Origin: Bacteroidales bacterium 45-6
Lineage (GTDB): Bacteria > Bacteroidota > Bacteroidia > Bacteroidales > Dysgonomonadaceae
Assembly: GCA_001897035.1 (NCBI GenBank)
Contig: MKRS01000242.1
Span: 1 to 12,835 of the forward strand
Length of the DNA: 12,835 bases
Direction of reading: 5' to 3'
Shown here piece after piece: positions 1 to 7,141 of this stretch; positions within the stretch are counted from its first letter, which is position 1, and every line of letters starts with the position of its first letter. Below the pieces are notes generated by a model. That model saw only the letters and a program-made list of their open reading frames with translations. It searched no databases and had not been told where the DNA came from. Both the position numbers and the translations under genes were made by a program.

Positions 1-168
1 ACCCGCACCGAAAACGACTATGCCACGGAATCGTTCCTGAAATGGTATATCGACGAACAAGTGGAAGAAGAAAGCACCGTGACATCCATCATCGATGCCC
101 TGAAAGGGATCGACGGGAATGGATTAGGCATTTTCTTATTAGACAAAGAATTAGGCGGAAGGCAATAA
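1..168 (+). CDS. ftnA: Ferritin, C-terminal fragment (5' end outside window)
   Basis: The open frame enters from the left edge and ends at TAA 166-168, giving 55 residues. The stretch DYATESFLKWYIDEQVEEE matches the fourth helix of bacterial non-haem ferritin, including the EQxEE pattern that in the family supplies ferroxidase-centre ligands. The end, with GLGIFLLDKEL, matches the short fifth helix and tail of E. coli FtnA-like proteins. Ferritin is a 24-subunit cytoplasmic shell that oxidises Fe(II) and stores the mineral. No start or upstream regulation can be seen. A terminator-like hairpin follows the stop, so the gene probably ends its own transcript and is separate from the kinase downstream. 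A bacterioferritin is less likely because the helix sequence follows FtnA. Confidence 0.88.
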   Translation, partial: TRTENDYATESFLKWYIDEQVEEESTVTSIIDALKGIDGNGLGIFLLDKELGGRQ

Positions 169-188
169 CCTTCGCCTCCGAAAGAAGA

Positions 189-227
189 GAAACAAGAGGC
201 TGTCGTTTGGCAGCCTCTAATTGTTTC
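189..227 (+). terminator. Probable terminator of the ferritin gene
   Basis: AGAGGCTG (195-202) pairs perfectly with CAGCCTCT (211-218) around an 8-base loop. Flanking GAAACA (189-194) can pair with TGTTTC (222-227), leaving a 3-base bulge. The T-rich tail (AATTGTTT) is weak but present. The hairpin starts 21 bases after the ferritin stop. Confidence 0.65.
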
Positions 228-300
228 GGGCGTTTCGCCATGTTGAAATATTTCCGATATTCCTCCGTTTAAATAAAACAACTATTTCTACTACTTAAAG

Positions 301-1452
301 ATGCAATTCTACGAAAAAAGAGGACTCTTCAAATATATTTTCATCGCCATAGCTTGTTTGATAGCTGTTGTTTCCCTGATCGTATCCAATTCGCTGGTGA
401 AAGACTTGGCAAACGAGGAACGAAAAAAAATCGAGCTGTGGGCCGAAGCTAACAAAGCGTTCGCCGAAAGCGACGAAAAAAACGACCTGAGCCTTATCCT
501 CAAAATACTATCGAACAACACCACCATCCCCACCATCCTCTGCGACGAACACGACAAGGTGATTAACTATGTCAACATCGACATCGCGGGCAAGGACAGC
601 CTGCAGCTATTGCGCAAAAAGCTGCATTCATTCAAAAACAAGCACGAAGCGATTGTTATCAGTGAGAAAAAGGATCAAGGATTCAAGCAATTCATCTACT
701 ACGACGATTCATACACGCTCAAAAGGCTCCAGCTCTACCCTTACGTGCAGCTGAGCGTGCTGGCGATCTTCGTGATGGTGTCTTTCCTGGCATTAGTGAG
801 CAGCAAGAAGGCGGAGCAAAACAAGGTGTGGGTAGGCCTCTCGAAAGAAACGGCGCACCAACTCGGAACTCCGATCTCGTCACTGATGGCATGGGTGGAA
901 TATTTCAAGATGAAAAATATCGATTCACCTTTTGTCTCCGAAATGGAGAAAGACGTGGCAAGGCTCCAAATGATAACGGATCGCTTTTCGAAGATAGGTT
1001 CTGTTCCAGAGCCCATACCGAGCGACTTGAACAAATGCATGCAAAACTCGCTGGACTATCTGGAAAAACGTATTTCAAGAAAAGTGACACTTCATTTCGA
1101 ACCGGAAACCAACGCCCAGGTACTGCTTAGCGAGTCGCTATTTAGCTGGGTGGTGGAAAACCTTACTAAAAATGCGGTGGATGCAATGGCTGGGCAAGGC
1201 GACATCTACTACGTGGTGACGGAAAAAAATTCGACTGCCTATTTAGACATCACCGACACAGGAAAAGGAATTCCTAAATCAAAATTCAAAACCGTTTTCA
1301 CCCCTGGATACACCACCAAAAGCCGAGGCTGGGGATTGGGATTGTCGCTCGTGAAGAGAATCATTGAATCGTACCATGCAGGAAAAATCTACGTGAAATC
1401 TTCGGAAATAGGCAAAGGAACAACGTTCCGAATCGAGCTGAAAAAGGCTTGA
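301..1452 (+). CDS. Sensor histidine kinase, two-transmembrane, no adjacent response regulator
   Basis: This 383-residue inner-membrane kinase should autophosphorylate on a histidine in response to an unknown signal. Transmembrane segments lie at about 11-31 and 148-167, enclosing a periplasmic domain of about 115 residues that I do not recognise. There is no obvious HAMP domain after the second segment. The H-box KETAHQLGTPISSL has its histidine at 186. The ATP-binding domain shows the N-box ENLTKNAVDAM (286-296), DTGKGI (319-324), a phenylalanine box near 332-340 and GWGLGL (343-348). All catalytic motifs look intact, so it should be active. The first in-frame ATG directly precedes a typical cytoplasmic leader and first membrane helix. 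No response regulator is encoded on either side; its partner must lie elsewhere. Its 3' end converges on secG at a shared hairpin. Confidence 0.93.
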   Translation: MQFYEKRGLFKYIFIAIACLIAVVSLIVSNSLVKDLANEERKKIELWAEANKAFAESDEKNDLSLILKILSNNTTIPTILCDEHDKVINYVNIDIAGKDSLQLLRKKLHSFKNKHEAIVISEKKDQGFKQFIYYDDSYTLKRLQLYPYVQLSVLAIFVMVSFLALVSSKKAEQNKVWVGLSKETAHQLGTPISSLMAWVEYFKMKNIDSPFVSEMEKDVARLQMITDRFSKIGSVPEPIPSDLNKCMQNSLDYLEKRISRKVTLHFEPETNAQVLLSESLFSWVVENLTKNAVDAMAGQGDIYYVVTEKNSTAYLDITDTGKGIPKSKFKTVFTPGYTTKSRGWGLGLSLVKRIIESYHAGKIYVKSSEIGKGTTFRIELKKA

Positions 1453-1491
1453 GCCAAAAGCCCAAACAATCAAAGCGAGACAACTAACCAT

Positions 1492-1522
1492 AAAAAAAGG
1501 GTGACTTTTGAGCCACCCTTTC
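1492..1522. terminator. Bidirectional terminator between the convergent kinase and secG genes
   Basis: AAAGGGTG (1496-1503) pairs with CACCCTTT (1514-1521). The stem continues inward after one A/C mismatch with two more pairs and a TTTG loop (1507-1510). On the - strand the stem is followed by seven T residues, making a strong terminator for secG (stop 21 bases away). On the + strand the tail is CTATATTTC, a weaker one for the kinase. Confidence 0.8.
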
Positions 1523-1542
1523 TATATTTCTATGATCGGTCT

Positions 1543-1953
1543 TTATTTTGCAGGTTTTCCCGGAAATGCAGGTTTTGCACTTTGGGGCTGCTGTTGTTGC
1601 GACGACTGAGCATCACCTTGTTTGGCAGGCGCAGAAGCTTGTGATCCGGGAAGCGAAACATCGGGAGATGTGGTATTGCTTACAGGAGCCGCAGCAGGTG
1701 CCGTCACCTCCGACTGAGGTTCGTGAGAGCTATTACCCTTGAATCCAGCACTAAGGATACTCAAAATGATGATCGCACCAGCCAATCCCCAAGTTGCCTT
1801 CTCCAGAAAGTCGGTCGTCTTGCGAACACCCATGATCTGGTTGGACGAAGAGAAGTTCGCAGAAAGGCCACCGCCCTTTGAATTTTGCACAAGAACAATC
1901 AATACCAAAACAATGGCAAAGAATACAGCAAGAAAAGTAATAAGAGTACTCAT
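1543..1953 (-). CDS. secG: SecG, preprotein translocase subunit
   Basis: A 136-residue membrane protein that accompanies SecYE in the Sec translocon and helps SecA-driven export. It has two hydrophobic helices, at about 4-22 and 53-70. Between them sits the SecG signature: LVQNSKGGGLSANF (21-34) and the motif MGVRKTTDFLEKATW, which matches the family closely. Residues from about 75 on are a low-complexity tail rich in Ala, Pro, Ser and Gln, with a QQQQ run. This makes the protein longer than E. coli SecG, and such tails vary freely. It is the last gene of the - strand block, 14 bases after the TPR-type gene, and is followed by a strong terminator. It is probably co-transcribed with the lptE group. 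Confidence 0.96.
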   Translation of the reverse strand: MSTLITFLAVFFAIVLVLIVLVQNSKGGGLSANFSSSNQIMGVRKTTDFLEKATWGLAGAIIILSILSAGFKGNSSHEPQSEVTAPAAAPVSNTTSPDVSLPGSQASAPAKQGDAQSSQQQQPQSAKPAFPGKPAK

Positions 1954-1967
1954 TTATTATATTGTAA

Positions 1968-2759
1968 TTATTTATTATTCGATGTATTCATCATCAATTT
2001 CTCCAAAAAACGAATTTGGTCTGCAAAGTAAATATTTTTTTCCGGATAATTCAAACTTAATTGCTTAATAATTTGATAGGCTTTTTCGTATTTCTTTTGC
2101 TTGATGTAGATCCGGGCCAAAGTTTCAGTAAAAAACATGCTGTCTTCCAACGAATCGTCTCCCGCCTGCGGTTCTGCAGAAGATGGCTCGGCTGCATTGT
2201 CGTCCAGCCTGATTCTTATCTTGAAATCCTCGCCATTATCCGATTTTTCTATAAAATCATCTATAATATGTTGATGACGAAGCGATACTTCCTGCTTCGG
2301 GCTGCTTTCGGGCATAGAAAAAACGGGGCCGGATTGATCCGATTTTTCCAAATAGGAAAAATAATCGACCGAGACAATTCCCGCATTCAGCAAGTTTTCA
2401 TCCAAGCCATCCCCCTTATCAGAAGAATCGGCCAACTGGTTGAAAAATGCTCCCAAGAGAACGCCTGTGCGATCGCCGGGAAGTTCGGTTTTCCCTGTTT
2501 TCTTAAAAAAGATGGCATATTCTTCGCTGAATATGGCATAGAACAAGGCTTTCCGATCGGCGACCAACGGGGCAAGCCGATGCAACTCGGGATGGAATCC
2601 CGGTCCATTGCCCACATAAAGAGCCTTAAGGTAATAGAACAACAGCCCCTGGAAATAAGGATATTTCAGGGTAAGCTCTTTCACTGCCTGAAAATCGGGA
2701 TTGCTTCCCACCTTTCCCGATTCCAAGAAGCTCTTTATTTGTTCATGCAATACTTCCAT
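1968..2759 (-). CDS. TPR-containing protein of the lptE-secG cluster, function unknown
   Basis: I chose the ATG at 2757-2759, giving 263 residues, because it starts 4 bases after the lptE stop. An upstream in-frame ATG (2807) would overlap lptE by 44 bases and add 16 unlikely residues (MWWIRFLMEQWQTGSS). No signal peptide or membrane helix is visible, so the protein is probably cytoplasmic. The N-terminal half (about 20-100) is helical with repeated aromatic residues. A charged, Glu/Asp/Ser-rich linker covers about 140-208. One clear TPR-like helix pair, FFTETLARIYIKQKKYEKAYQIIKQLSLNYPE, sits at 209-240. TPR units usually mediate protein contacts. Its position between lptE and secG suggests a link to export or envelope assembly, but this is inference only. 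Confidence 0.85.
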   Translation of the reverse strand: MEVLHEQIKSFLESGKVGSNPDFQAVKELTLKYPYFQGLLFYYLKALYVGNGPGFHPELHRLAPLVADRKALFYAIFSEEYAIFFKKTGKTELPGDRTGVLLGAFFNQLADSSDKGDGLDENLLNAGIVSVDYFSYLEKSDQSGPVFSMPESSPKQEVSLRHQHIIDDFIEKSDNGEDFKIRIRLDDNAAEPSSAEPQAGDDSLEDSMFFTETLARIYIKQKKYEKAYQIIKQLSLNYPEKNIYFADQIRFLEKLMMNTSNNK

Positions 2760-2763
2760 CGAG

Positions 2764-3270
2764 CTACCAGTTTGCCATTGTTCCATTAAAAATCTGATCC
2801 ACCACATCGGCGGTCATCTTGTTGACCAGCTCTTCTTGCACTTGGGAAAGAGTCTGGTTGTTCGAAAAGACCTCGTAGGTGGAAAAGCTCAACTCCTTGT
2901 TCAGCGCAGTATTCCGATTGTTGCGATAGCGAACGTTGACGGTCATCGTGAGGCGTGTTTCGGATGCGTAAGCATTGTCCTTGACGGCTTGCTGGCTCAA
3001 TTCGTATTTTACGATTTCACCTTCGATCTCAATGTCGGGATCCCGATCGGTGAATTTCAGCTTAGTGCTTTTAGTATATACGTCGCGCATCTTTTCGCTC
3101 AAAATCTGAGACAATGTCGGATAGACCAACGTAGCCTGATTCGTGAAGTCGTGTATATTAATCGTCTTGGTCTGTGTGTAATCGATGTTTGTACCCGTAA
3201 AACTATACGAGAACTTGCATCCGGAAAACACGAACGCACACATCAGGACTAAAAAGATATTCCGTTTCAT
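2764..3270 (-). CDS. lptE: LptE-family LPS assembly lipoprotein
   Basis: This 168-residue lipoprotein starts with a short basic N-terminus, a hydrophobic stretch and a lipobox FSGC, with the lipidated cysteine at 18. In the family LptE plugs and stabilises the LptD barrel that inserts lipopolysaccharide in the outer membrane. The pattern YSFTG (22-26), a central DPDIEIEGEIVKYEL (78-92) followed by alternating strands with LTMTVNVRYRN, and an end in DQIFNGTMANW match the Bacteroidota LptE type as I know it. The ATG shares four bases (ATGA) with the stop of the upstream sigma-54 activator, so the two are translationally coupled. The first lipobox position is Phe rather than Leu, which is tolerated. 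No lptD is in the window. Confidence 0.9.
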   Translation of the reverse strand: MKRNIFLVLMCAFVFSGCKFSYSFTGTNIDYTQTKTINIHDFTNQATLVYPTLSQILSEKMRDVYTKSTKLKFTDRDPDIEIEGEIVKYELSQQAVKDNAYASETRLTMTVNVRYRNNRNTALNKELSFSTYEVFSNNQTLSQVQEELVNKMTADVVDQIFNGTMANW

Positions 3271-4544
3271 AGATCTTCCAAGTTATATTCTTTGATTTTG
3301 CGGTAAAGCGTGCGTTCCGATATTTTCAAATCCTGGGCCGCCAATTTACGCTTTCCTTGATGGCGACTCAAGGCTTTCACGATCATGCTCCGCTCCACTT
3401 CCTCCAAAGAAAGGGTTTCTTCTGGAAAATCATTTTCCACGATAGCATCTTCCACCTCGTTGCGGTTGACGGCCGTAGGCTCGGCAAACAGAGGCGTCAC
3501 CACATTCTCGTATTTGGCGGGGAGCTGCACTTCCGGCTCCACCGAAAAATTTGAGGGATGCGAGTCTTTGTTCAGGTCGGCGATCACTTCGGGAGGCACA
3601 GACCCTTTGGACACAAGGCCATGCACGATCTTCTTGAGCTCGGTCATGTCCCTTTTCATGTCGAAAAGCACTTGGTACAATATTTCCCGCTCGCTGTTGA
3701 ATATCTTCTGGTCAGACTTGTCAGCTGAAGAAGAAAAGGGCACCATCCCCACCTCGTTCGAGGGGAGATACGAGCGGAGTATCGCGGGAGTTATTTCGCG
3801 AGTCTGCTCAATGATGGAAATTTGCTCGGTGATATTCTTCAGCTGGCGAATGTTTCCCGGCCAACGGTAATTCTTGAGCACGTCTTTGGCTTCATCCGTC
3901 AGGGTGATGGCAGGCATACGGTATCTTTCGGCAAAATCGCTTGAAAATTTCCTGAACAGGAGAGTTATGTCTTCCTTGCGTTGCCTCAAAGGAGGTATCG
4001 TGATGGGCACGGTATTGAGCCGGTAATACAAGTCTTCGCGAAAGCGACCTTTGTTGACAGCGTCCACCATGTCCACATTCGTGGCAGCCACGAGGCGGAC
4101 ATCGGTCTTCTCCACTTTGGAAGAACCTACTTTGATGAACTCACCCGATTCCAACACACGCAGCAGGCGTGCCTGGGTGGAAAGCGGCAATTCTCCGACT
4201 TCGTCAAGAAACAGCGTCCCGCCATTGGCCACCTCAAAGTATCCTTTCCTGTCGGATGTGGCACCCGTGAACGAGCCTTTTTCGTGGCCGAACAATTCGG
4301 AGTCGATCGTCCCTTCGGGTATGGAACCGCAGTTCACTGCAATATAGGTGCCATGCTTGCGGTGGCTAAACTGGTGGATGATCTGCGGGAAACTTTCCTT
4401 CCCCACTCCACTTTCGCCGGTTATCAACACAGACATGTCCACCGGGGCCACCACCAAGGCGCGTTCAATGGCCCGGTTGAGATCGGTGCTGTTGCCAATG
4501 ATTCCAAATCGTTGCTTAACTTGTTGAATATCGGGTTTTACCAT
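3267..4544 (-). CDS. Sigma-54-dependent transcriptional activator without receiver domain
   Basis: A 425-residue AAA+ enhancer-binding protein that should remodel RNA polymerase holding sigma-54 (RpoN). The AAA+ domain begins almost at the N-terminus: Walker A GESGVGKE (43-50), sigma-54 contact loop GSFTGA (90-95), Walker B LFLDE (111-115), sensor I ATN (144-146), arginine-finger region GRFREDLYYRL (156-166) and sensor II WPGNIRQLKN (228-237). A long linker (about 265-375) without recognised motifs precedes a Fis-type helix-turn-helix (about 380-425, ending AAQDLKISERTLYRKIKEYNLEDL). There is no receiver, PAS or GAF domain, so it resembles PspF-like proteins that are controlled by a partner or by level. 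Its own promoter appears to lie inside the end of glmM, and a palindrome sits in its leader. It overlaps lptE by four bases. Confidence 0.95.
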   Translation of the reverse strand: MVKPDIQQVKQRFGIIGNSTDLNRAIERALVVAPVDMSVLITGESGVGKESFPQIIHQFSHRKHGTYIAVNCGSIPEGTIDSELFGHEKGSFTGATSDRKGYFEVANGGTLFLDEVGELPLSTQARLLRVLESGEFIKVGSSKVEKTDVRLVAATNVDMVDAVNKGRFREDLYYRLNTVPITIPPLRQRKEDITLLFRKFSSDFAERYRMPAITLTDEAKDVLKNYRWPGNIRQLKNITEQISIIEQTREITPAILRSYLPSNEVGMVPFSSSADKSDQKIFNSEREILYQVLFDMKRDMTELKKIVHGLVSKGSVPPEVIADLNKDSHPSNFSVEPEVQLPAKYENVVTPLFAEPTAVNRNEVEDAIVENDFPEETLSLEEVERSMIVKALSRHQGKRKLAAQDLKISERTLYRKIKEYNLEDL

Positions 4545-4558
4545 TTTGTTGATTTGTT

Positions 4559-4570
4559 GATTTGCAAATC
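4559..4570. promoter_or_regulatory. 12-base palindrome in the leader of the sigma-54 activator
   Basis: GATTTGCAAATC is a perfect palindrome lying 15-26 bases upstream of the activator ATG, downstream of its predicted promoter. Next to it, towards the gene, GTTGATTT is repeated in tandem. The core ATTTGCAAATC occurs again at 11529-11539, upstream of the phosphate transport genes. It could be an operator, perhaps for autoregulation; there is no direct evidence. Confidence 0.35.
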
Positions 4571-4588
4571 TGTAAATAAACGATGCTA

Positions 4589-4617
4589 CAAATTTACGAT
4601 TTTAGGACTTCGCCAAA
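4589..4617 (-). promoter_or_regulatory. Probable Bacteroidota promoter for the sigma-54 activator-lptE-TPR-secG group
   Basis: On the - strand TTTG (4614-4617) is followed after 17 bases by TAAATTTG (4589-4596), fitting the -33 TTTG / -7 TAnnTTTG consensus of Bacteroidota. Transcription would start near 4583, about 38 bases before the ATG. The -33 element lies within the last codons of glmM. Confidence 0.55.
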
Positions 4618-5990
4618 GCGTGAATGACATCCATCACCTCAGCGCCCACTTTTTCGGCTTCCTCCATGGAGTGCGCTTCTGAATAAACACGGATGATAGG
4701 CTCGGTGTTCGATTTGCGCAGATGAACCCACTTGTCCGGAAAATCGATTTTCACTCCGTCGATGTCGGTGATCTCGTAAGCCGAGAACTTTTGTTTCACA
4801 GCCTCAAGGATTTTATCCACATCAATTTCGGGCGTAAGTTCTACTTTCTGCTTTGCTATAAAATATTGCGGATAAGAAGCCTTCAGCTCGCTCACCGTTT
4901 TTTTCGACTTTGCGAGATACGTCAGAAACAAAGCGATACCCACCAAAGCATCCCGCCCACAGTGGCTTTCGGGATAAATGACTCCGCCATTGCCTTCGCC
5001 ACCGATAACAGCCTGTGTGGCCTTTATCTTTTCCACCACGTTCACTTCGCCAACTGCGGCTGCGGTGTAAATGCCTCCATGTTTTTGGGTGACATCCCTC
5101 AAAGCCCGGCTTGAGCTGAGATTGGAAACAGTATTTCCGGGTGTGTGTTGCAAAACGTAGTCGGCAACAGCCACCAAAGTATATTCTTCGTTGAACATTT
5201 CGCCATCTTCGCACACAATGGCTAAGCGATCCACGTCCGGATCCACCACAAAGCCCACGTCGGCCTTGCAACTCTTCATGAGGTTGGATATTTCATGTAG
5301 GTTCTGTGGAATTGGTTCGGGATTGTGTGCAAAATTTCCGTGCGGATTGCAATGCAGCTTCAGCACTTCATTCACACCAAGCGCATAAAGCAATTCGGGA
5401 ATAATCACACCCCCCACCGAATTCACCGCATCAATGGCCACTTTGAATTTTGCCTTCTTTATGGCATTCACATCCACCAACTTCAATTTCAAAACCGAAT
5501 TGATATGGAAAGCCATGTAGTTGTCGGCATAAGCCTTGCCCAGGTGATCCACATCGGCATATTCAAATTTTTCGTCTTCCGCAATCTGCAGCACTTCCGC
5601 TCCTTCGACCGCATTCAGGAATTCGCCCTTTTCATTCAAGAGTTTCAGGGCATTCCACTGCCTCGGATTATGACTGGCTGTCAATATAATACCTCCGCAA
5701 GCCTTCTCGTTGACCACAGCGATTTCAGTTGTCGGAGTGGTGGCCAATCCAATGTTTACCACATCGAAGCCCGAACCGATAAGCGTACCAACCACCAGAT
5801 GTTCCATCATGGCTCCCGAAATGCGGGCGTCACGGCCAACCACAATCTTGCGGCCTTCGACTTTGGTTGTGTTGCGGATAAACTGAGCGTAAGCCGATAC
5901 AAACTTAACGGTATCCAAAGGGTTAAGACCCTCACCAACAGAGCCACCGATGGTACCTCTGATTCCGGAAATTGACTTTATTAGCGACAT
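4602..5990 (-). CDS. glmM: Phosphoglucosamine mutase / phosphohexomutase
   Basis: A 462-residue alpha-D-phosphohexomutase. I chose the ATG at 5988-5990, giving MSLIKSISGIRGTIGG, which is where family members start; the in-frame ATG nine codons earlier adds unrelated residues. The phosphoserine loop TASHNP (104-109) carries the catalytic Ser106. The metal loop DPDVDR (250-255) supplies three Asp ligands. GGEGNGG (330-336) is the sugar-binding loop and RKSNTEPIIRVY (425-436) the phosphate-binding loop. The family interconverts hexose 1- and 6-phosphates. In this lineage the protein is usually called phosphoglucosamine mutase, needed for UDP-GlcNAc, peptidoglycan and LPS. The phosphate loop RKSNTEP differs from the RPSGTEP of classical GlmM, so phosphomannomutase or phosphoglucomutase activity is possible. 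It follows nrnA after 76 bases. Confidence 0.9.
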   Translation of the reverse strand: MSLIKSISGIRGTIGGSVGEGLNPLDTVKFVSAYAQFIRNTTKVEGRKIVVGRDARISGAMMEHLVVGTLIGSGFDVVNIGLATTPTTEIAVVNEKACGGIILTASHNPRQWNALKLLNEKGEFLNAVEGAEVLQIAEDEKFEYADVDHLGKAYADNYMAFHINSVLKLKLVDVNAIKKAKFKVAIDAVNSVGGVIIPELLYALGVNEVLKLHCNPHGNFAHNPEPIPQNLHEISNLMKSCKADVGFVVDPDVDRLAIVCEDGEMFNEEYTLVAVADYVLQHTPGNTVSNLSSSRALRDVTQKHGGIYTAAAVGEVNVVEKIKATQAVIGGEGNGGVIYPESHCGRDALVGIALFLTYLAKSKKTVSELKASYPQYFIAKQKVELTPEIDVDKILEAVKQKFSAYEITDIDGVKIDFPDKWVHLRKSNTEPIIRVYSEAHSMEEAEKVGAEVMDVIHALAKS

Positions 5991-6066
5991 ATATTCAGGT
6001 GTGAAATTTATTACCAAATAAACGCAAAAGATTTAAAAGGCAATCCAACTTAGGTATAAATTAATG

Positions 6067-7098
6067 TTATTCTTCGTAATATTTTTCGAAATATGCAGGC
6101 AAGGCCTCCTCAAAACGGCGCACTGCATCTTCCAATGATCCGTAAAACTCGCCGCCCGCAGCATTCAGATGGCCTCCTCCGTTGAAATTTTCAGCGGCAA
6201 AAATGTTCGACGGAAATTTGCCCGACGAACGGAACGAGAGCTTAATCATGTCGGTATCTTCCCGAAACATCGCCGAGAAGACAATCCCCTTGATACTCAA
6301 AGGAATGTTCACGAAACCTTCTGTGTCCCCTTTTTGACGGTGAAACCGTTCCTGCTCGGCATTCGAGAGGCAGAGCAGTGCGGTTTTTTGTTCCGGAAAG
6401 ATTTTCATCTTTTCGCTCAGCATATAGCCCATCATCCGGAAACGGTCTTCCGAATAATTGTTATAGACATTGATGTAGATCCGATCCTTGTTGATTCCCT
6501 TGGAGAGTAATTCCCCGATAATGTAATATATTTCAGGACTGTTGGAGTTGTAGGTGAACGCCCCGGTGTCGGTCATCATGCCAGTGTAGATGGCTTCCGC
6601 AGCTTCTTTCGAAATCTGGTCGAAATCACCCATCCGGCAAATCAGGCGGAAAATCAGTTCGCTGGTAGACGAAATCTGAGGATACGAAATGGTCACATCG
6701 GCAAAATCTTCGGGATAAGGATGATGATCCACCATCACTTTCTTGCCCTTTGCGGCACGCACCAGTTCCCCCAATTCTTTGATCCGTTTCAATACATTGA
6801 AATCGAGACAGAAAATAAGCTGGGCCTCAGCCACCAAACGGGCCGACAAGTCTGGATGATAGTCGTACTGGATGATCTTGTCTGTTCCCGAAATCCATTT
6901 CAAGAATTGAGGGAAAGAGTTGGGAACAATCACATGCACCCGGTTCCCCATTCCCATCAGGTAATGGAAAAGCCCCAATGTGGAACCTATTGCATCCCCG
7001 TCGGGAGACACGTGGGTGACGATTACAATGTTGTCATACTTGTCAAGCAAACGCTGTACCTGAACGATTTTTTCTTCGGCAATTATTTTTGTTATCAT
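6067..7098 (-). CDS. nrnA: DHH/DHHA1 phosphoesterase, NrnA-like (nanoRNase / pAp phosphatase)
   Basis: A 343-residue cytoplasmic protein of the DHH superfamily. Metal-binding motifs are in order: THVSPDGDAIGS (28-39, with H29, D33 and D35), D99 in LDFN, the DHH triad at 124-126, and GMMTDTGAF (173-181, with D177). The C-terminal DHHA1 domain contains GGGHLNAAGGEF (307-318), the substrate-binding glycine loop. This layout and length match NrnA, which degrades RNA of a few nucleotides and dephosphorylates 3'-phosphoadenosine 5'-phosphate. It lacks the extra domains of RecJ or GdpP. It lies 40 bases after comEC and 76 before glmM on the same strand. A weak promoter match overlaps the comEC stop, so it may be expressed independently as well as by read-through. 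Confidence 0.92.
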   Translation of the reverse strand: MITKIIAEEKIVQVQRLLDKYDNIVIVTHVSPDGDAIGSTLGLFHYLMGMGNRVHVIVPNSFPQFLKWISGTDKIIQYDYHPDLSARLVAEAQLIFCLDFNVLKRIKELGELVRAAKGKKVMVDHHPYPEDFADVTISYPQISSTSELIFRLICRMGDFDQISKEAAEAIYTGMMTDTGAFTYNSNSPEIYYIIGELLSKGINKDRIYINVYNNYSEDRFRMMGYMLSEKMKIFPEQKTALLCLSNAEQERFHRQKGDTEGFVNIPLSIKGIVFSAMFREDTDMIKLSFRSSGKFPSNIFAAENFNGGGHLNAAGGEFYGSLEDAVRRFEEALPAYFEKYYEE

Positions 7099-7133
7099 AG
7101 AAGGTTTTATCCCTTTCGGTGTTATAAAGCCTA

Positions 7134-7141
7134 CAAAATTA
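7134..7141 (-). promoter_or_regulatory. Possible -7 element (TAATTTTG) for nrnA
   Basis: TAATTTTG on the - strand fits TAnnTTTG and lies about 36 bases upstream of the nrnA ATG, overlapping the comEC stop codon. Only a partial -33 element (GTTTA, near 7156-7160) is present, so this is a weak call. Confidence 0.3.

Noticed and set aside
2061..2789. 242-codon open frame on the + strand
   Set aside because: It lies antisense over the TPR-type gene, has no recognisable motifs, and that gene fits tightly between lptE and secG.
2760..2807. Upstream ATG for the TPR-type gene
   Set aside because: It would overlap lptE by 44 bases and add residues unlike the rest; the ATG at 2757-2759 follows the lptE stop by 4 bases.
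3981..4682. 233-codon open frame on the + strand
   Set aside because: Antisense to the sigma-54 activator, whose catalytic motifs are all on the - strand; composition is that of a shadow frame.
5325..5975. 216-codon open frame on the + strand
   Set aside because: Antisense to glmM with its phosphoserine and metal loops; no family resemblance of its own.
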